A DNA stretch of 64,000 nucleotides from CAZTTG01 sp964615935 (GCA_964615935.1 CAZTTG010000014.1:16012-80011); one strand, 5' to 3'. Positions 19,841-28,353 are shown, numbered from the stretch's first letter. Program-made: numbers and translations. Notes: generated by a model from the letters alone, not told the origin.

Positions 19841-19884
19841 GCTAGTACCGTGTCGGCATGGACAGCTTCCGGAGACCGCCCGGG
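19841..19884. repeat. Copy A of a 44-base repeat (3' end of the Gly-rich lipoprotein gene)
   Basis: 37 of 44 positions match copy B at 22822-22865. Both include a TAG stop on the minus strand and code for G-G-L-R-x-L-S-x-x-x-R-Y before it. Confidence 0.7.
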
Positions 19885-20990
19885 GGCTCCTCCGCCTGGC
19901 CGTCACCCGGGCCCCTCTGGGGGCTCGGCGAGGTGTCCACGAACTGGAAGGGCAGCCGAAGGAGCTCCAGGGCCGGCAGCGGCTGATCGGGCTCCAGGGT
20001 GCCCACACCCTGCGCGTCGATGTCGAACATCACGACGAAGCGGAAGAACCGGAAGTCCCGGTTGCCCGGATCGCCGTTGAGGACCGACACGTCGTAGGTG
20101 CTCACCACCCCGGTCGGGTCCGGCTCGCCGTTCACGTCCGCGACGGTCGCCTCCAGGCTGATCTCGATGCTGGCCGAATCCGGCAGCTCGTCCAGCTGGC
20201 CGTCGGTCGAGGCCCGGAAGAAGACCGGGTACATCACCACCTCCACGCCGCCCGGCGGAGCGAAGGCCGTCAGGGGGCCCCCCTCAGAGGCCATGGTCAG
20301 GGTGAAGGTCTCGAATCCCGGCACCTTGTCGGTCTCGAAGACCGCGCTGGCGATCTCGTAGCGCCGGAAGTCGTTGGGCAGTCCCTGCTGTCGCAGATCG
20401 ACCACGAACGACTTGAGCAGGCTGGGGTTGGTCTGCAGGTCACAGGGGCTGCTGGGGCACGCCCTGCAGCACGGCGGCCGCGTCGATCACCAGCGCGAAG
20501 GGGTCGGTCGGATCGATGTGGGGAAGGCTCGGAGCCGAGCCCAGCGGAGTGACCGGGTGGATCTCGCTCAGATTCGGGATCTGGCCCGCCACCGCGGTCA
20601 CCATACCCGTCGTCGGGTCGGTACCCGCGAACAGGAACTGGACCAGGTTTCTGGGATCGGCCGGGTCGTTCACGTCGTGCCCGCCCTCGCCCAGGGGAAT
20701 CCATACCGAGCGCGCGATGGAGGTGCGGCCGAAGATCGGCAGCAGGTCGGCCTCGCCGGTCCCCAGCGGGGTCGGCTTGCAGATGTCGAACAGGGTCTTG
20801 CCGGGGGGAGTGAGGATCCCCGCCTCGCCGGTAGGCGTGTGGAGCTGGATGATCCCCGGCCCCCCGTCGCCTCCCGCACCGGTGACGGTGCCCTTGCAGC
20901 CCAGGGCGGCGTTGTGGCAGGCATCATTGTCGGGCGTGGTCTCCTTGCTCCCCTGGGGGCCGATGGTCGCGCCGCCCTGGTTGTTGACTC
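19842..20990 (-). pseudogene. 3' part of the frameshifted Gly-rich lipoprotein gene
   Basis: This continues the gene starting at 22727 after a one-base loss in the seven-base run at 20994-21000. In the shifted frame the protein goes on as AGVNNQGGATIGPQG, then GGDGGPGIIQLHTPTGEAGI, to the stop at 20440. Removing one base from the four-base run at 20445-20448 restores the original frame, and translation would continue (DLQTNPSLLKSFVVDLRQQG) to the stop at 19842, ending G-G-L-R-K-L-S-M-P-T-R-Y. The first and last segments are in the same frame, so the two indels compensate. Intact coding character throughout suggests either very recent decay or sequence error. Confidence 0.7.
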
Positions 20991-22727
20991 CGGCCCCCCC
21001 TGGCCGCCCGTCGCGAAGAGGGCCGGCTTCTTGACCGGCTTGCCGGTGCCGGCCAGCGACTCGGAGAGATCGATGGTCGAGGCGGTCTGGAGGATCAGGT
21101 GTCCGCCCGAGCCGCCCCCGGAGCCGGCTCCCGCCCGGGCCTGGCCGCCACCGCCCTCGCCGCCACCCCCGGTGCCGCCGCGGGCCGAGATCCGGCCGTC
21201 GGGGCCGAAGGTGATGTCCCCGATGACCAGCATGGTGATCGCGCCGCCGGCCCCGCCGCCGCCGGCGCCCTTCTCGTCGCCGGTCGACAGGAAGGGGATA
21301 TGGGGGAAGATCTGGCCGTTGGTGTAGGAGGAGTCGCCTCCGCCCCCTCCCCCGGCGCCCGGCATGGGCGCGTCGAGCTCGCCCAGGGTGATCTCGAGGG
21401 TCACCGGATCGTGCATCGTGCCCCAGAAGTCGTTCTCGTCGTTGAGGCCGAGGAAAGGGCTCGGCCCGGGCTCCCCGCCCTCGGGCGGCTGGATCTTGGC
21501 GGTGGGGTTCTTGGCGCCGAAGGCGTTGTTGCCCCCCCGGAACCCCTTCTCGATGTTGAGGCCGATGAAGGACTCGTCGACGTCCCAGCCCATCGTCCCG
21601 CCGTGGTCGACGAGCTGGTCGTGGCCCATGCGGCCGCCCCCGCCGCCCCCGCCGCGGCGGGCGGTGGCGGTGTTGATGACGTCGTTCCAGCCGGTCTCAC
21701 CGCCCTGGCCGCCGCCGTCCGGGACGTTGAAGGCGCCGTAGCCAGTGCCCCCGGAGGGGCTCGATGCACTGGTCAGGGGGCTGCCCACTCCCCCCTTGCC
21801 GCCCCCGGCCTGACCCGGGGCTCCCGGCTCGGGGATGTTGGTCGTGTTCAGGGTGTTGACGCCCATGCTGTCGTTGCCCTCGACGGTGATCAGGCCCAGG
21901 ATCTCCACCTTGCCCGAGGCCAGGATGGTCACCGGGTTGGGGCCCGAGAACTTGAGCCGCGAGCCCTCGCCCACGCGGAAGTTGCGCAGGTCGAGCACCC
22001 CGCCCACCGCTGTCACCTGGGTGGTCGGTATGAAGTTGGGCCCCCCCGTGATGGTCTGGCTGGTGGTGTCGAAGGTGAAGATGTCACCGTCGGGAATCTG
22101 GAAGTCGAAGTTGCCCCCGGGACCCCCGGTTCCGCCTCCCCCCACTCCGCGGATCAGCGGAGCCGGAGGGCCCACCTTGGTGTCGTAGAAGACCACCGCT
22201 GGCGGGTCCGCCTGGTCCGGCGTGGTGAAGGTGAGCGCCAGCCCGTTCTCCAGGCCGCTGCCGCCCGTCGACTGGACCGTGCTGCCGGTCCCCCCCCCGT
22301 TCGCGCTCACGATGAGCTGGTAGGTGCGGACGATTCCCTGGGCCTGGTCGGACAGCAGGAAGCCCGCGTCCGAGAGGTCCGGCAGGGTCGGACAGCGCGG
22401 CTGGAAGACCACCGTCCTGGGCGCCGTCGCCCTCACGAAGAAGGTCCCCGCCACCGGCCCGCCGCTCACCTCGCGAACCTGCACGGTGGTCTGGCTCACC
22501 GACAGGGGGTCGACCGCCTGGCTGAAGGTGAGCTCGATGGGGCGGTTGATCTGCCAGACCTGGTCCTGGGTGACCGTCACCTGGACCAGAGCGAAGCCCC
22601 CCCCGCCACCTCCGCCGCTGCTGCAGCCGGAGGCAGCGAATCCGCTCGCGAGGGCCAGGCTGGCGACGGCGATGATGAGAGCTCGGCGGCGAGCTCCCGG
22701 ATGTCCTGCTGCTGTGTGGACCGACAC
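20670..22727 (-). CDS. Gly-rich secreted lipoprotein, 5' part (frameshifted)
   Basis: The GTG start at 22727 has an AGAGG site seven bases upstream. A signal peptide with lipobox A-A-S-G-C and a Ser-Gly-rich linker follows, so the product should be a lipoprotein. Next comes a Big_5/SbsA-like domain (I-N-R-P-I-E-L-T-F-S-Q-A-V-D-P-L), then a long region with many Gly clusters (GGGGAGGAITMLVIGDITF, GSGGGSGGHLILQTASTIDL). That region resembles the Gly-rich beta-helical segments of large planctomycete surface proteins. True coding stops being in frame near residue 577, where the seven-G run loses one base; the remaining frame to 20670 is out-of-frame and Arg/Pro-rich. The remainder of the protein is listed separately. 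The function is unknown and probably structural or surface-related. Confidence 0.75.
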   Translation of the reverse strand: MSVHTAAGHPGARRRALIIAVASLALASGFAASGCSSGGGGGGGFALVQVTVTQDQVWQINRPIELTFSQAVDPLSVSQTTVQVREVSGGPVAGTFFVRATAPRTVVFQPRCPTLPDLSDAGFLLSDQAQGIVRTYQLIVSANGGGTGSTVQSTGGSGLENGLALTFTTPDQADPPAVVFYDTKVGPPAPLIRGVGGGGTGGPGGNFDFQIPDGDIFTFDTTSQTITGGPNFIPTTQVTAVGGVLDLRNFRVGEGSRLKFSGPNPVTILASGKVEILGLITVEGNDSMGVNTLNTTNIPEPGAPGQAGGGKGGVGSPLTSASSPSGGTGYGAFNVPDGGGQGGETGWNDVINTATARRGGGGGGGRMGHDQLVDHGGTMGWDVDESFIGLNIEKGFRGGNNAFGAKNPTAKIQPPEGGEPGPSPFLGLNDENDFWGTMHDPVTLEITLGELDAPMPGAGGGGGGDSSYTNGQIFPHIPFLSTGDEKGAGGGGAGGAITMLVIGDITFGPDGRISARGGTGGGGEGGGGQARAGAGSGGGSGGHLILQTASTIDLSESLAGTGKPVKKPALFATGGQGGPESTTRAARPSAPRGARRPRPTMMPATTPPWAARAPSPVREATGGRGSSSSTRLPARRGSSLPPARPCSTSASRPRWGPARPTCCRSSAAPPSRARYGFPWARAGTT

Positions 22728-22992
22728 GGCAATCCTCTGGTTGCACTCACCAGACCGCGCCGGGGTAGCCCCGCGTCGCCCCAGCCTATGGGGGATTGTA
22801 TCAGAATCCGGGCCGAGCTTGGCTAGTAGCGCATCGCCACGGACAGGTGCCGGAGACCGCCCGGGCCGTCCCATCCAAGAACAGGAACGCCGCCACGGAG
22901 CCTCTCAAACGGCGGCACACATGTGGCTCCACCGCCGCCTCGGAACAAGCGCTCCAGGCTCCGCGGAGACAGGGGCCCGCCGCGAGGCGGAT
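22728..22992. other. Intergenic region with a gene-end remnant
   Basis: This 265-base gap lies between the Gly-rich lipoprotein start and the next upstream gene's stop. It contains copy B of the 44-base repeat (22822-22865), which would encode G-P-G-G-L-R-H-L-S-V-A-M-R-Y and a TAG stop on the minus strand. No gene upstream of it is intact in that frame, so it looks like the leftover end of a paralogue. No RNA gene was recognised. Confidence 0.5.
22822..22865. repeat. Copy B of the 44-base repeat
   Basis: It is 37/44 identical to 19841-19884, including a perfectly conserved 14-base segment (ggagaccgcccggg). The differences mostly change amino acids, so this is more like an old duplication than a recent one. 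Confidence 0.7.
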
Positions 22993-23574
22993 CTACCGCC
23001 CCCGCATCGCCTCCAGCGCATCGGGCCGGTTGAGCTCCGCCACGCTCGCCCGGCTCTCCTCCAGGGGGGGGATCCCCATGGAGCGCCGCTCGGCGTCGGT
23101 CACCCGGGGGTCCAGGTCCCACAGGGACCATCGGCCGACCACTGGCTCCCAGACGATCTGGGTGCCGTACTTCTGGGGCAGGCCCCGCTTGAGCAGGGCG
23201 TGGTCGATGGACTCGGCCGCCAGGGGCAGGGCCCGCAGGAAGCCGTCCTCCGCGCTCGAGAGGGCCATCTCGCGGGCGAGCTCGATCTCGGAGAGCTCGT
23301 CGGAGGTGTTCAGGATGGCCGCGGCGAAGAAGCGGTCCTGGGGCGTGACCACCCGGCCCTCCTCCATGAGCTGGTGCACCCGGTCCCGACGCGCCGCCTC
23401 CAGCCCGGAGTTGCGGTCGAAGTCCTCGACGCTCCCGGAGGTCCCGGGGGCCACGAACTGGTCCTCGTACAGGGACGCCAGATCGCCGTAGCGCACGCGA
23501 TGGGAGGCGCAGGCCGCGACGAGGAGCAGGGCGGCGAGCGAGGGCAGGAGCATCATCGGGCGAGATTGGCGCAT
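22993..23574 (-). CDS. DUF6624-like lipoprotein
   Basis: This 193-residue protein carries a lipoprotein signal (ALLLVAACAS, Cys near residue 22). The start at 23574 has GGAG six bases upstream. The body shows a recurring pattern of this hypothetical family. It has D-R-V-H-Q-L-M-E-E-G, then TPQDRFFAAAILNTSD, then A-R-E-M-A-L-S-S-A and D-G-F-L-R-A-L-P-L-A-A-E-S-I-D-H-A-L-L. The family-typical K-Y-G-T-Q-I-V-W-E-P and W-S-L-W-D-L-D-P-R-V-T-D-A-E-R-R follow. These match the DUF6624 pattern, which is found in many secreted bacterial proteins of unknown role. It is the last gene of a minus-strand cluster (Smr, glycosyltransferase, FKBP, Pta), with an 83-base gap after the Smr gene. Confidence 0.7.
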   Translation of the reverse strand: MRQSRPMMLLPSLAALLLVAACASHRVRYGDLASLYEDQFVAPGTSGSVEDFDRNSGLEAARRDRVHQLMEEGRVVTPQDRFFAAAILNTSDELSEIELAREMALSSAEDGFLRALPLAAESIDHALLKRGLPQKYGTQIVWEPVVGRWSLWDLDPRVTDAERRSMGIPPLEESRASVAELNRPDALEAMRGR

Positions 23575-23657
23575 GGCGTTCTCCGTTGGGCGGCCCCCCA
23601 TGCTCCACCCCCGTGCGCCGAGGTCAAGGCCCGGCTGCCGCGGGAGGCGCCGGCCTC

Positions 23658-23918
23658 CTACCGCGAGAGCTCCACCTCCAGGGCTCCGCCCCGCGCCGCG
23701 CCGCGGAAGCGAATCACCCCGGCGCGTCGCCCCTCGGGGCCCTCCAGCCAGGACTCCACCCGACGGCGCAGGATCGGCTCCTGCCGCCGGTTGCCCCAGC
23801 CCCGGCCGGTGATCACCAGGACCCGGCCGTCCCCCCGCACGCGGCAGGCGTGGAGCTCCTGCGCCAGGCGCCGGATGGCCTTCTCGGGGCTCAGTCCGTG
23901 GAGGTCGACTCGGATCAT
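23658..23918 (-). CDS. Smr domain protein
   Basis: This 86-residue protein consists of a stand-alone Smr domain. The opening V-D-L-H-G-L-S-P-E-K-A corresponds to the conserved L-D-L-H-G motif. V-L-V-I-T-G-R-G-W-G-N corresponds to the T-G-x-G family motif, and a V-E-S-W-L-E-G segment follows. Smr domains, known from the MutS2 C-terminus, act as DNA or RNA nicking or binding modules in the cytoplasm. The start at 23918 has GAGGA nearby. It begins six bases after the glycosyltransferase stop, so the two are co-transcribed. The actual target is unknown. Confidence 0.85.
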   Translation of the reverse strand: MIRVDLHGLSPEKAIRRLAQELHACRVRGDGRVLVITGRGWGNRRQEPILRRRVESWLEGPEGRRAGVIRFRGAARGGALEVELSR

Positions 23919-23924
23919 GCGTCC

Positions 23925-25934
23925 TCAGCGATTCCCGCCGCGCGAGCTCGCGCGGATCTCCTCCAGCAGGCGCTCTCCCCGGGGATTCCCGGGGTTCTCG
24001 CGGAGGTGGCGCCGGGCCCAGCGCCGCGCCTCCTCGAGGTCGCCGAGCCGATGGCAGGCGAAGGCGTAGTTGTACTGGAGCCCGGGGTGCTCGGGGCTCC
24101 GCTCGAGCCCCTCCCACAGGGTGCGGCGGGCCAGTTCGTGCTCCTCCCTGCGGCCGTGGAGGATCCCGAGCCTCAGGAGGACGTCCGGGTCCCCCGGGTC
24201 GAGGGCCAGGGCGCGGTCGAGAGCTCCCTCCGCCTCGACATCCATGCCCCCTCTCATGCAGGCCTCCGCCAGCAGGGCGTGGGCCAGGGCGAGATCGGGG
24301 AAGCGGGCCGACATCTGCCGGGCCCAGCGCAGCGCCTCCCGCGGTCCGGACCCGGTCTCGCACAGGGCGTAGAACTTGTACGCGTGGAAGCGGGGCTCCC
24401 CGGGGTCCAGGCCGAGGGCGCGCTCGTGAGCCTCGACCGCCTCCTCCATCCTCCCCAGCTCCTCGAAGGCGTTGCCCAGGTTCGCCCAGTAGCTCGCCCG
24501 GCACGGATCCGCGATGGCCGCGGGGACGGGCTGGAAGACCGGGAGGGAGACGACGCACAGCGCGGCCACGCCCGCGGCCATCCACGCCCAGCTCCGCCAG
24601 CGTCCCCAGCTCCTCAGCAGCAGGTCGAGCCCTCCGCCCGCCAGGACGATGGCCACCGGAGCGAGCATCATCCGGTAGCGGCAGGTCACGTAGAACAGGA
24701 GCATGGCCGCCACCGTCCCGATCAGCGTCGCCGTCAAGGCGATCGCGGGTGCCCTCCGGCGCGCGAGAGCGACGAGGCCCAGCAGGGCCAGGGCCATGAT
24801 GGGCCCGAAGGGCAGGCAGGCGAGCCCCAGCCAGCCCGTGAGCTCCCGGTCGATCTCCAGCAGGTAGCAGCCCCAGATCTCGACGCTGGAGACCACCAGC
24901 AGCGCCTTGCGGGCGAGCAGCACGAGGGCGTCGCCGGGGTGTTCCCGCGCGAATCGGAGCGCGCGGCCGCGCCAGTAGCGGTCCACCTCGGAGGGCTTCA
25001 GCTCGCGCCCCAGCTCGCGCTCCGCGACCTCGGTCACCTCGGCCCTCTGGGTCTTGATGCTGCCGCTGAGGCCGGGGACGTCCGCCATGCAACCGTGGGC
25101 CCCCTCCGCGTTTCCCTGGGCCAGGTTGACGCCGGCGTTGGCGCTGATGAGCACCAGATCCCCGCTCACCGCGAGGTTGCGCGCGGCCACCGCTCCCACG
25201 AAGAGCCCCGGGACCAGGAGCACGATCAGAGATGGGATCAGGGCTCGTCGGAGCTCTCGCCGGTAGCGCAGCAGGAGGCCCAGGGCGATCAGGGGAGCCA
25301 CCGGCAGGAGCTGCGGCCGGCACAGCACGGCCAGGCCCAGCGCCACCGATCCCCCCGCCCAGAACCACGGCTTCTCGTCCCGCTCCGCGACCAGCAGGAG
25401 CCAGATCGCCACGAGGCTCAGCGCCATCCCCATGACGGTGGCCAGGATCTTGGTCTCGTAGAAGGTCATCGGCGCGTAGGCCAGGCCCATGACCGCGGCC
25501 AGGAGCCCCGCGCGTCGTCCGAAGGCGCTCCTGCCGATCGCGAAGAGGAGCAGCAGGATCCCCATCCCGGCGAGGGTCTGCAGGACGTAGACGCGCAGGA
25601 GGCCGCCCCCCTCCGCGGGGAGCACCAGGCTCAGGCCGTAGGGGTACAGGGGGGCCTGGTAGAAGACCTCCTCTCCCAGCCATCCCTCGCGCTGGATCTG
25701 GCGGGCCCAGTCGACGTAGACCTCGGAGTCGGTCGAGGGCCGCTCGAAGTGCGGGCTGTGCCGGGAGTACGCGTGCAGGGCGCCCGCCTTGAAGACCAGG
25801 GCGAGCAGCAGGATGAGGGGCAGGGCGAGCCGGCCGGTGAGGAGCCGCGACACTCCCGCCCCTCGGGGGGGACGCCCCTCGCCACCCTGCCGGGCGTCGG
25901 CTCGCGGAAGGGGGGCCGTGCTCGACGGTTGCAT
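23925..25934 (-). CDS. GT-C family glycosyltransferase (PMT/ArnT-like) with C-terminal TPRs
   Basis: This is a 669-residue integral membrane protein. A long first hydrophobic helix (about residues 30-50) is followed by a loop with S-T-D-S-E-V-Y-V-D-W-A-R-Q, holding acidic residues as in the catalytic loop of GT-C enzymes. About ten further transmembrane helices run to about residue 470. The last about 180 residues form tetratricopeptide repeats (A-L-G-L-D-P-G-E-P-R-F-H-A-Y and A-L-A-L-D-P-G-D-P-D-V-L-L-R). Such enzymes transfer a sugar from a polyprenyl phosphate carrier outside the membrane. The TPRs probably mediate protein contacts. The first 27 residues are charged, and a GTG at residue 28 is an alternative start. 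The acceptor cannot be predicted. Confidence 0.85.
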   Translation of the reverse strand: MQPSSTAPLPRADARQGGEGRPPRGAGVSRLLTGRLALPLILLLALVFKAGALHAYSRHSPHFERPSTDSEVYVDWARQIQREGWLGEEVFYQAPLYPYGLSLVLPAEGGGLLRVYVLQTLAGMGILLLLFAIGRSAFGRRAGLLAAVMGLAYAPMTFYETKILATVMGMALSLVAIWLLLVAERDEKPWFWAGGSVALGLAVLCRPQLLPVAPLIALGLLLRYRRELRRALIPSLIVLLVPGLFVGAVAARNLAVSGDLVLISANAGVNLAQGNAEGAHGCMADVPGLSGSIKTQRAEVTEVAERELGRELKPSEVDRYWRGRALRFAREHPGDALVLLARKALLVVSSVEIWGCYLLEIDRELTGWLGLACLPFGPIMALALLGLVALARRRAPAIALTATLIGTVAAMLLFYVTCRYRMMLAPVAIVLAGGGLDLLLRSWGRWRSWAWMAAGVAALCVVSLPVFQPVPAAIADPCRASYWANLGNAFEELGRMEEAVEAHERALGLDPGEPRFHAYKFYALCETGSGPREALRWARQMSARFPDLALAHALLAEACMRGGMDVEAEGALDRALALDPGDPDVLLRLGILHGRREEHELARRTLWEGLERSPEHPGLQYNYAFACHRLGDLEEARRWARRHLRENPGNPRGERLLEEIRASSRGGNR

Positions 25935-25962
25935 GGGTGAGCGCCCGCTCCGGACCGGGGCC

Positions 25963-26469
25963 TCAGGGGGCGGGCGCCCCCCCGACGGAGCCCTCCGGAT
26001 CGGCGGGACCGGTCGCCTCGACCGCCTCGGGATCGACCAGGATTTCCAGGAGCTGGATCTCGATCCGGAGGGTGGCGCCGGGCGGGATGGCCGCGCCCAG
26101 CCCCTCGTCTCCGTAGGCCAGCTCGGGGGGGATGGTCAGCCGCCGCCGGCCGCCGGGGCGCAGGCCCAGGAGGCCCTCCTCCCAGCCGGGAACCACCTCG
26201 CCCGCGCCGACCTCGAGCTGGACCGGCACGCCGCGCTGCACGCTGGAGTCGAAGAGGGTGCCGTCCTCCAGGAAGCCCTCGTAGTGCAGGCGGATGCGGT
26301 CGCCCTCCTCCACCGGCGTGCCGACGCCGGGGAACAGGTCGACGTACTCCGCCCCCGATTCGGTCTCGCGCGCGGTGGGCGGCGGCAGGTCGACCTGGCG
26401 GCTGGACAGCAGGCAGCAGCCCGGGGCCAGCAGGATCGCGGAGGCGATCAGGGGAAGGACCGCTCGCAC
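25963..26469 (-). CDS. FKBP-type peptidyl-prolyl isomerase lipoprotein
   Basis: This 168-residue protein has a GTG start at 26469, preceded by GGAGG, and a signal with lipobox A-P-G-C. The FKBP domain covers about residues 60-145. It shows DRIRLHYEGFLEDGTLFDSS, G-E-V-V-P-G-W-E-E-G-L-L-G-L-R-P-G-G-R, then LTIPPELAYGDEGLGAAIPP and L-R-I-E-I-Q-L-L-E-I. These are the strand and active-site motifs of FKBP isomerases, which speed prolyl bond rotation during folding. It is likely anchored to a membrane facing the periplasm. It sits between the phosphate acetyltransferase (14 bases upstream) and the glycosyltransferase (28 bases downstream). Confidence 0.93.
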   Translation of the reverse strand: MRAVLPLIASAILLAPGCCLLSSRQVDLPPPTARETESGAEYVDLFPGVGTPVEEGDRIRLHYEGFLEDGTLFDSSVQRGVPVQLEVGAGEVVPGWEEGLLGLRPGGRRRLTIPPELAYGDEGLGAAIPPGATLRIEIQLLEILVDPEAVEATGPADPEGSVGGAPAP

Positions 26470-26483
26470 GCCACCCCTCCCCG

Positions 26484-27437
26484 TCACGGGTTGGAGAGCA
26501 GCGCTGCGATGCAGGCCACATGGACGATGTCCCGCGCGCTGCACCCGCGGGAGAGGTCCATGAACGGCTGCCGCAGCCCCTGCACCAGGGGACCCAGGGC
26601 GATCGCTCCCCCCAAGCGCTGGGCCAGCTTGTAGGCGATGTTGCCGGCGTCCAGATCGGGGAAGATCAGCACGTTGGCGCGGCCCGCGAGGGGGGACCGG
26701 GGCGCCTTGGTCTCGGCCACCGCGGGCACGATGGCGGCGTCGAGCTGCAGCTCTCCGTCGCTGGTGAGGGTCGGGGCGCGACGCGTCAGCATCCGGGCCG
26801 CGGAGGCCATCTTCTCCACCCGCGGATGCGCGGCCGAGCCCTTGGTCGAGAAGGAGAGCAGCGCCACGCGCGGGGAGTCACCCACCAGCCGGCGGTGGCT
26901 CTCGGCCGAGGACAGCGCGATGTCGACGAGCTGCTCGGCGGTGGGATCGGGGACCACCCCGCAGTCGGCGAAGGTGAAGGTGCGGTCGGGGAAGACGATG
27001 AGGAAGCAGGAGGACAGGGTCTGGCAGCCCTCCGCCAGTCCGACCACCCACAGACCGGCGCGCAGGACGTCGGGAGTGGACGCCAGGCTGCCGGCCACGG
27101 CCCCGTGGCACTGGCCCGAGCGCAGGAGGAAGGCGGCGTAGATCAGGGGGTCCAGGACCCGCTCGCGCGCCTCCTCCTCGGTCATGCCCTTGTGCCGGCG
27201 CAGCTCGAAGAGCTCGCGCGCGAACTGCGGCGCCTGGGGGCACTGCGAGGGGCGCCGCACCTCGACCCCCGGCGGGGCGCCGTCCAGGCCGCCGGTGTCC
27301 ACCAGCACCGGCTCGCACAGACCCTCGGCCGCCAGCTCGGCGGCGGCCTGGCGCACGCGGGGGTCGCTCGCCTCGGGCAGGACGATGCGCCGCTTCTGCC
27401 GGCGCGCTTTCTCGGTGAGCTCGAGCAGGACGTCCAT
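26484..27437 (-). CDS. pta: Phosphate acetyltransferase
   Basis: This 317-residue protein is the usual length of a stand-alone Pta domain. It interconverts acetyl-CoA and acetyl phosphate in the cytoplasm. The start shows R-I-V-L-P-E-A-S-D-P-R-V. Conserved later segments include RSGQCHGAVAGSLASTPDVL, F-A-D-C-G-V-V-P-D-P-T-A-E-Q-L, VALLSFSTKGSAAHPRVEKM and L-I-F-P-D-L-D-A-G-N-I-A-Y-K. All align with the Pta/Ptb family; the F-S-T-K-G-S segment favours Pta over phosphate butyryltransferase. A promoter-like sequence lies 48-77 bases upstream. No acetate kinase gene is adjacent. It heads the minus-strand cluster that runs to 22993. Confidence 0.9.
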   Translation of the reverse strand: MDVLLELTEKARRQKRRIVLPEASDPRVRQAAAELAAEGLCEPVLVDTGGLDGAPPGVEVRRPSQCPQAPQFARELFELRRHKGMTEEEARERVLDPLIYAAFLLRSGQCHGAVAGSLASTPDVLRAGLWVVGLAEGCQTLSSCFLIVFPDRTFTFADCGVVPDPTAEQLVDIALSSAESHRRLVGDSPRVALLSFSTKGSAAHPRVEKMASAARMLTRRAPTLTSDGELQLDAAIVPAVAETKAPRSPLAGRANVLIFPDLDAGNIAYKLAQRLGGAIALGPLVQGLRQPFMDLSRGCSARDIVHVACIAALLSNP

Positions 27438-27484
27438 GGGTGGGGGAGGGGAGGTCGGGGCCCGTCCTCGGGACGGGGGCCCGT

Positions 27485-27514
27485 TATATACGCTGCGCGG
27501 CGCCCTGGATGCAA
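27485..27514 (-). promoter_or_regulatory. Sigma70-like promoter of pta
   Basis: On the minus strand TTGCAT (27514-27509) is followed after 18 bases by TATATA (27490-27485). This is a good match to vegetative -35 and -10 boxes in an otherwise very GC-rich context, 48 bases before the pta start. Confidence 0.5.
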
Positions 27515-27699
27515 TCGAGCGCGGCCCGCCGGAGGGCTCCCGGCCAGCTGGGCGGATCTGGCACATTGGGCCTGGGCGGCTCCAGCGCCGGCGCGAGAGG
27601 GCTCGGGAGGCCCGGCCGGAGCCCTCCTGCGGGCGGGCACGGCCCTTGCATCCAGCCATCGGGTCTCGGGTCTCGGCTGGCGAGCTCGGCGCCCACCCC

Positions 27700-28149
27700 A
27701 TGCGCAGGCGATTCCGGCATCCCTTCATCGGTCTGGTCCTCTTCGTCATCGGCCTGGGCTCCACGGGCTCCTCCCTCCTCGCGGGCGAGCGCCTGGACTC
27801 GGTCCAGGTGACCTCCCTCCCCTCGGGCGCCACGGTGATGGTCGACGGCAGCGTGGAGGGGACCACGCCCCTGGTCCTGGAGCTCTCGAGCCGCCGCGAG
27901 CACACCATCCACCTGGAGAAGAGCGGCTACGAGAGCGAGGCGCAGCTCGTCCGTCCGGTCCTCACCTGGCGCGCCATCGGCCGGGCCCTGGCCAACGGCC
28001 CCGGCCTGGGCGTCCTCCAGACCGGCGCCGATCTGGTGAGGGGGAGGACCCACCGCCTCCACCCCCGGGAGGTGCACGTGACCATGGAGCGCCTGCTCCA
28101 GGTCAACATGCAGATCGTGCCGAGGATCCTGGGCGAGGTCACCCCCTAG
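27700..28149 (+). CDS. PEGA domain protein, exported
   Basis: This 149-residue protein has an N-terminal hydrophobic stretch (FIGLVLFVIGLGS) as signal or anchor. A PEGA domain follows at about residues 36-78: V-T-S-L-P-S-G-A-T-V-M-V-D-G, then G-T-T-P-L-V-L-E-L, then H-T-I-H-L-E-K-S-G-Y. PEGA domains are small beta-sandwich modules common in surface proteins. The rest has a possible short hydrophobic region and ends R-I-L-G-E-V-T-P. The ATG at 27700 lacks a clear ribosome binding site. The TAG stop (28147-28149) belongs to the CTAG flanking the element at 28150-28308. Confidence 0.75.
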   Translation: MRRRFRHPFIGLVLFVIGLGSTGSSLLAGERLDSVQVTSLPSGATVMVDGSVEGTTPLVLELSSRREHTIHLEKSGYESEAQLVRPVLTWRAIGRALANGPGLGVLQTGADLVRGRTHRLHPREVHVTMERLLQVNMQIVPRILGEVTP

Positions 28150-28308
28150 TGGGGTGAGTCAGGAATTCGGCACATATGTCGAGCCGCCTGGACGCCCCTG
28201 GCTGCGTTGCGCCTCCTCCGAGTATCACAGCGAATACGCGTCGTCGGCGCGCCTTGCCAGGAACGCCCACTCGACCCGACATATGCACCGAATTCCTGAC
28301 TCACCCCA
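28150..28308. mobile_element. MITE-like element 1 with long terminal inverted repeats
   Basis: This 159-base non-coding element is bounded by perfect 21-base inverted ends (tggggtgagtcaggaattcg plus g). After a two-base mismatch a further ten bases match (catatgtcg region). It is flanked on both sides by CTAG (28146-28149 and 28309-28312), which looks like a four-base target duplication. The centre holds an imperfect hairpin (ctgcgttgc ... gcgccttgc). CTAG duplications are known for IS5-group transposons (YTAR targets), so a transposon-derived origin is plausible. No transposase is in the window. It sits directly at the stop of the PEGA gene. Confidence 0.65.
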
Positions 28309-28353
28309 CTAGCCCCCGAGCGCATCGCGGTCGTTCCCCGGTACAATCGCCGC

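Noticed and set aside
19745..19841. SAM or cobalamin riboswitch before the metH operon
   Set aside because: The leader is too short and lacks the conserved cores of these riboswitches; only a short inverted repeat is visible.
22823..23608. Open frame ending in the second gene-end repeat taken as a full gene
   Set aside because: Upstream of the last about 15 codons the translation is Arg/Gly/Pro-rich shadow sequence overlapping the DUF6624-like gene, so no intact gene is supported.
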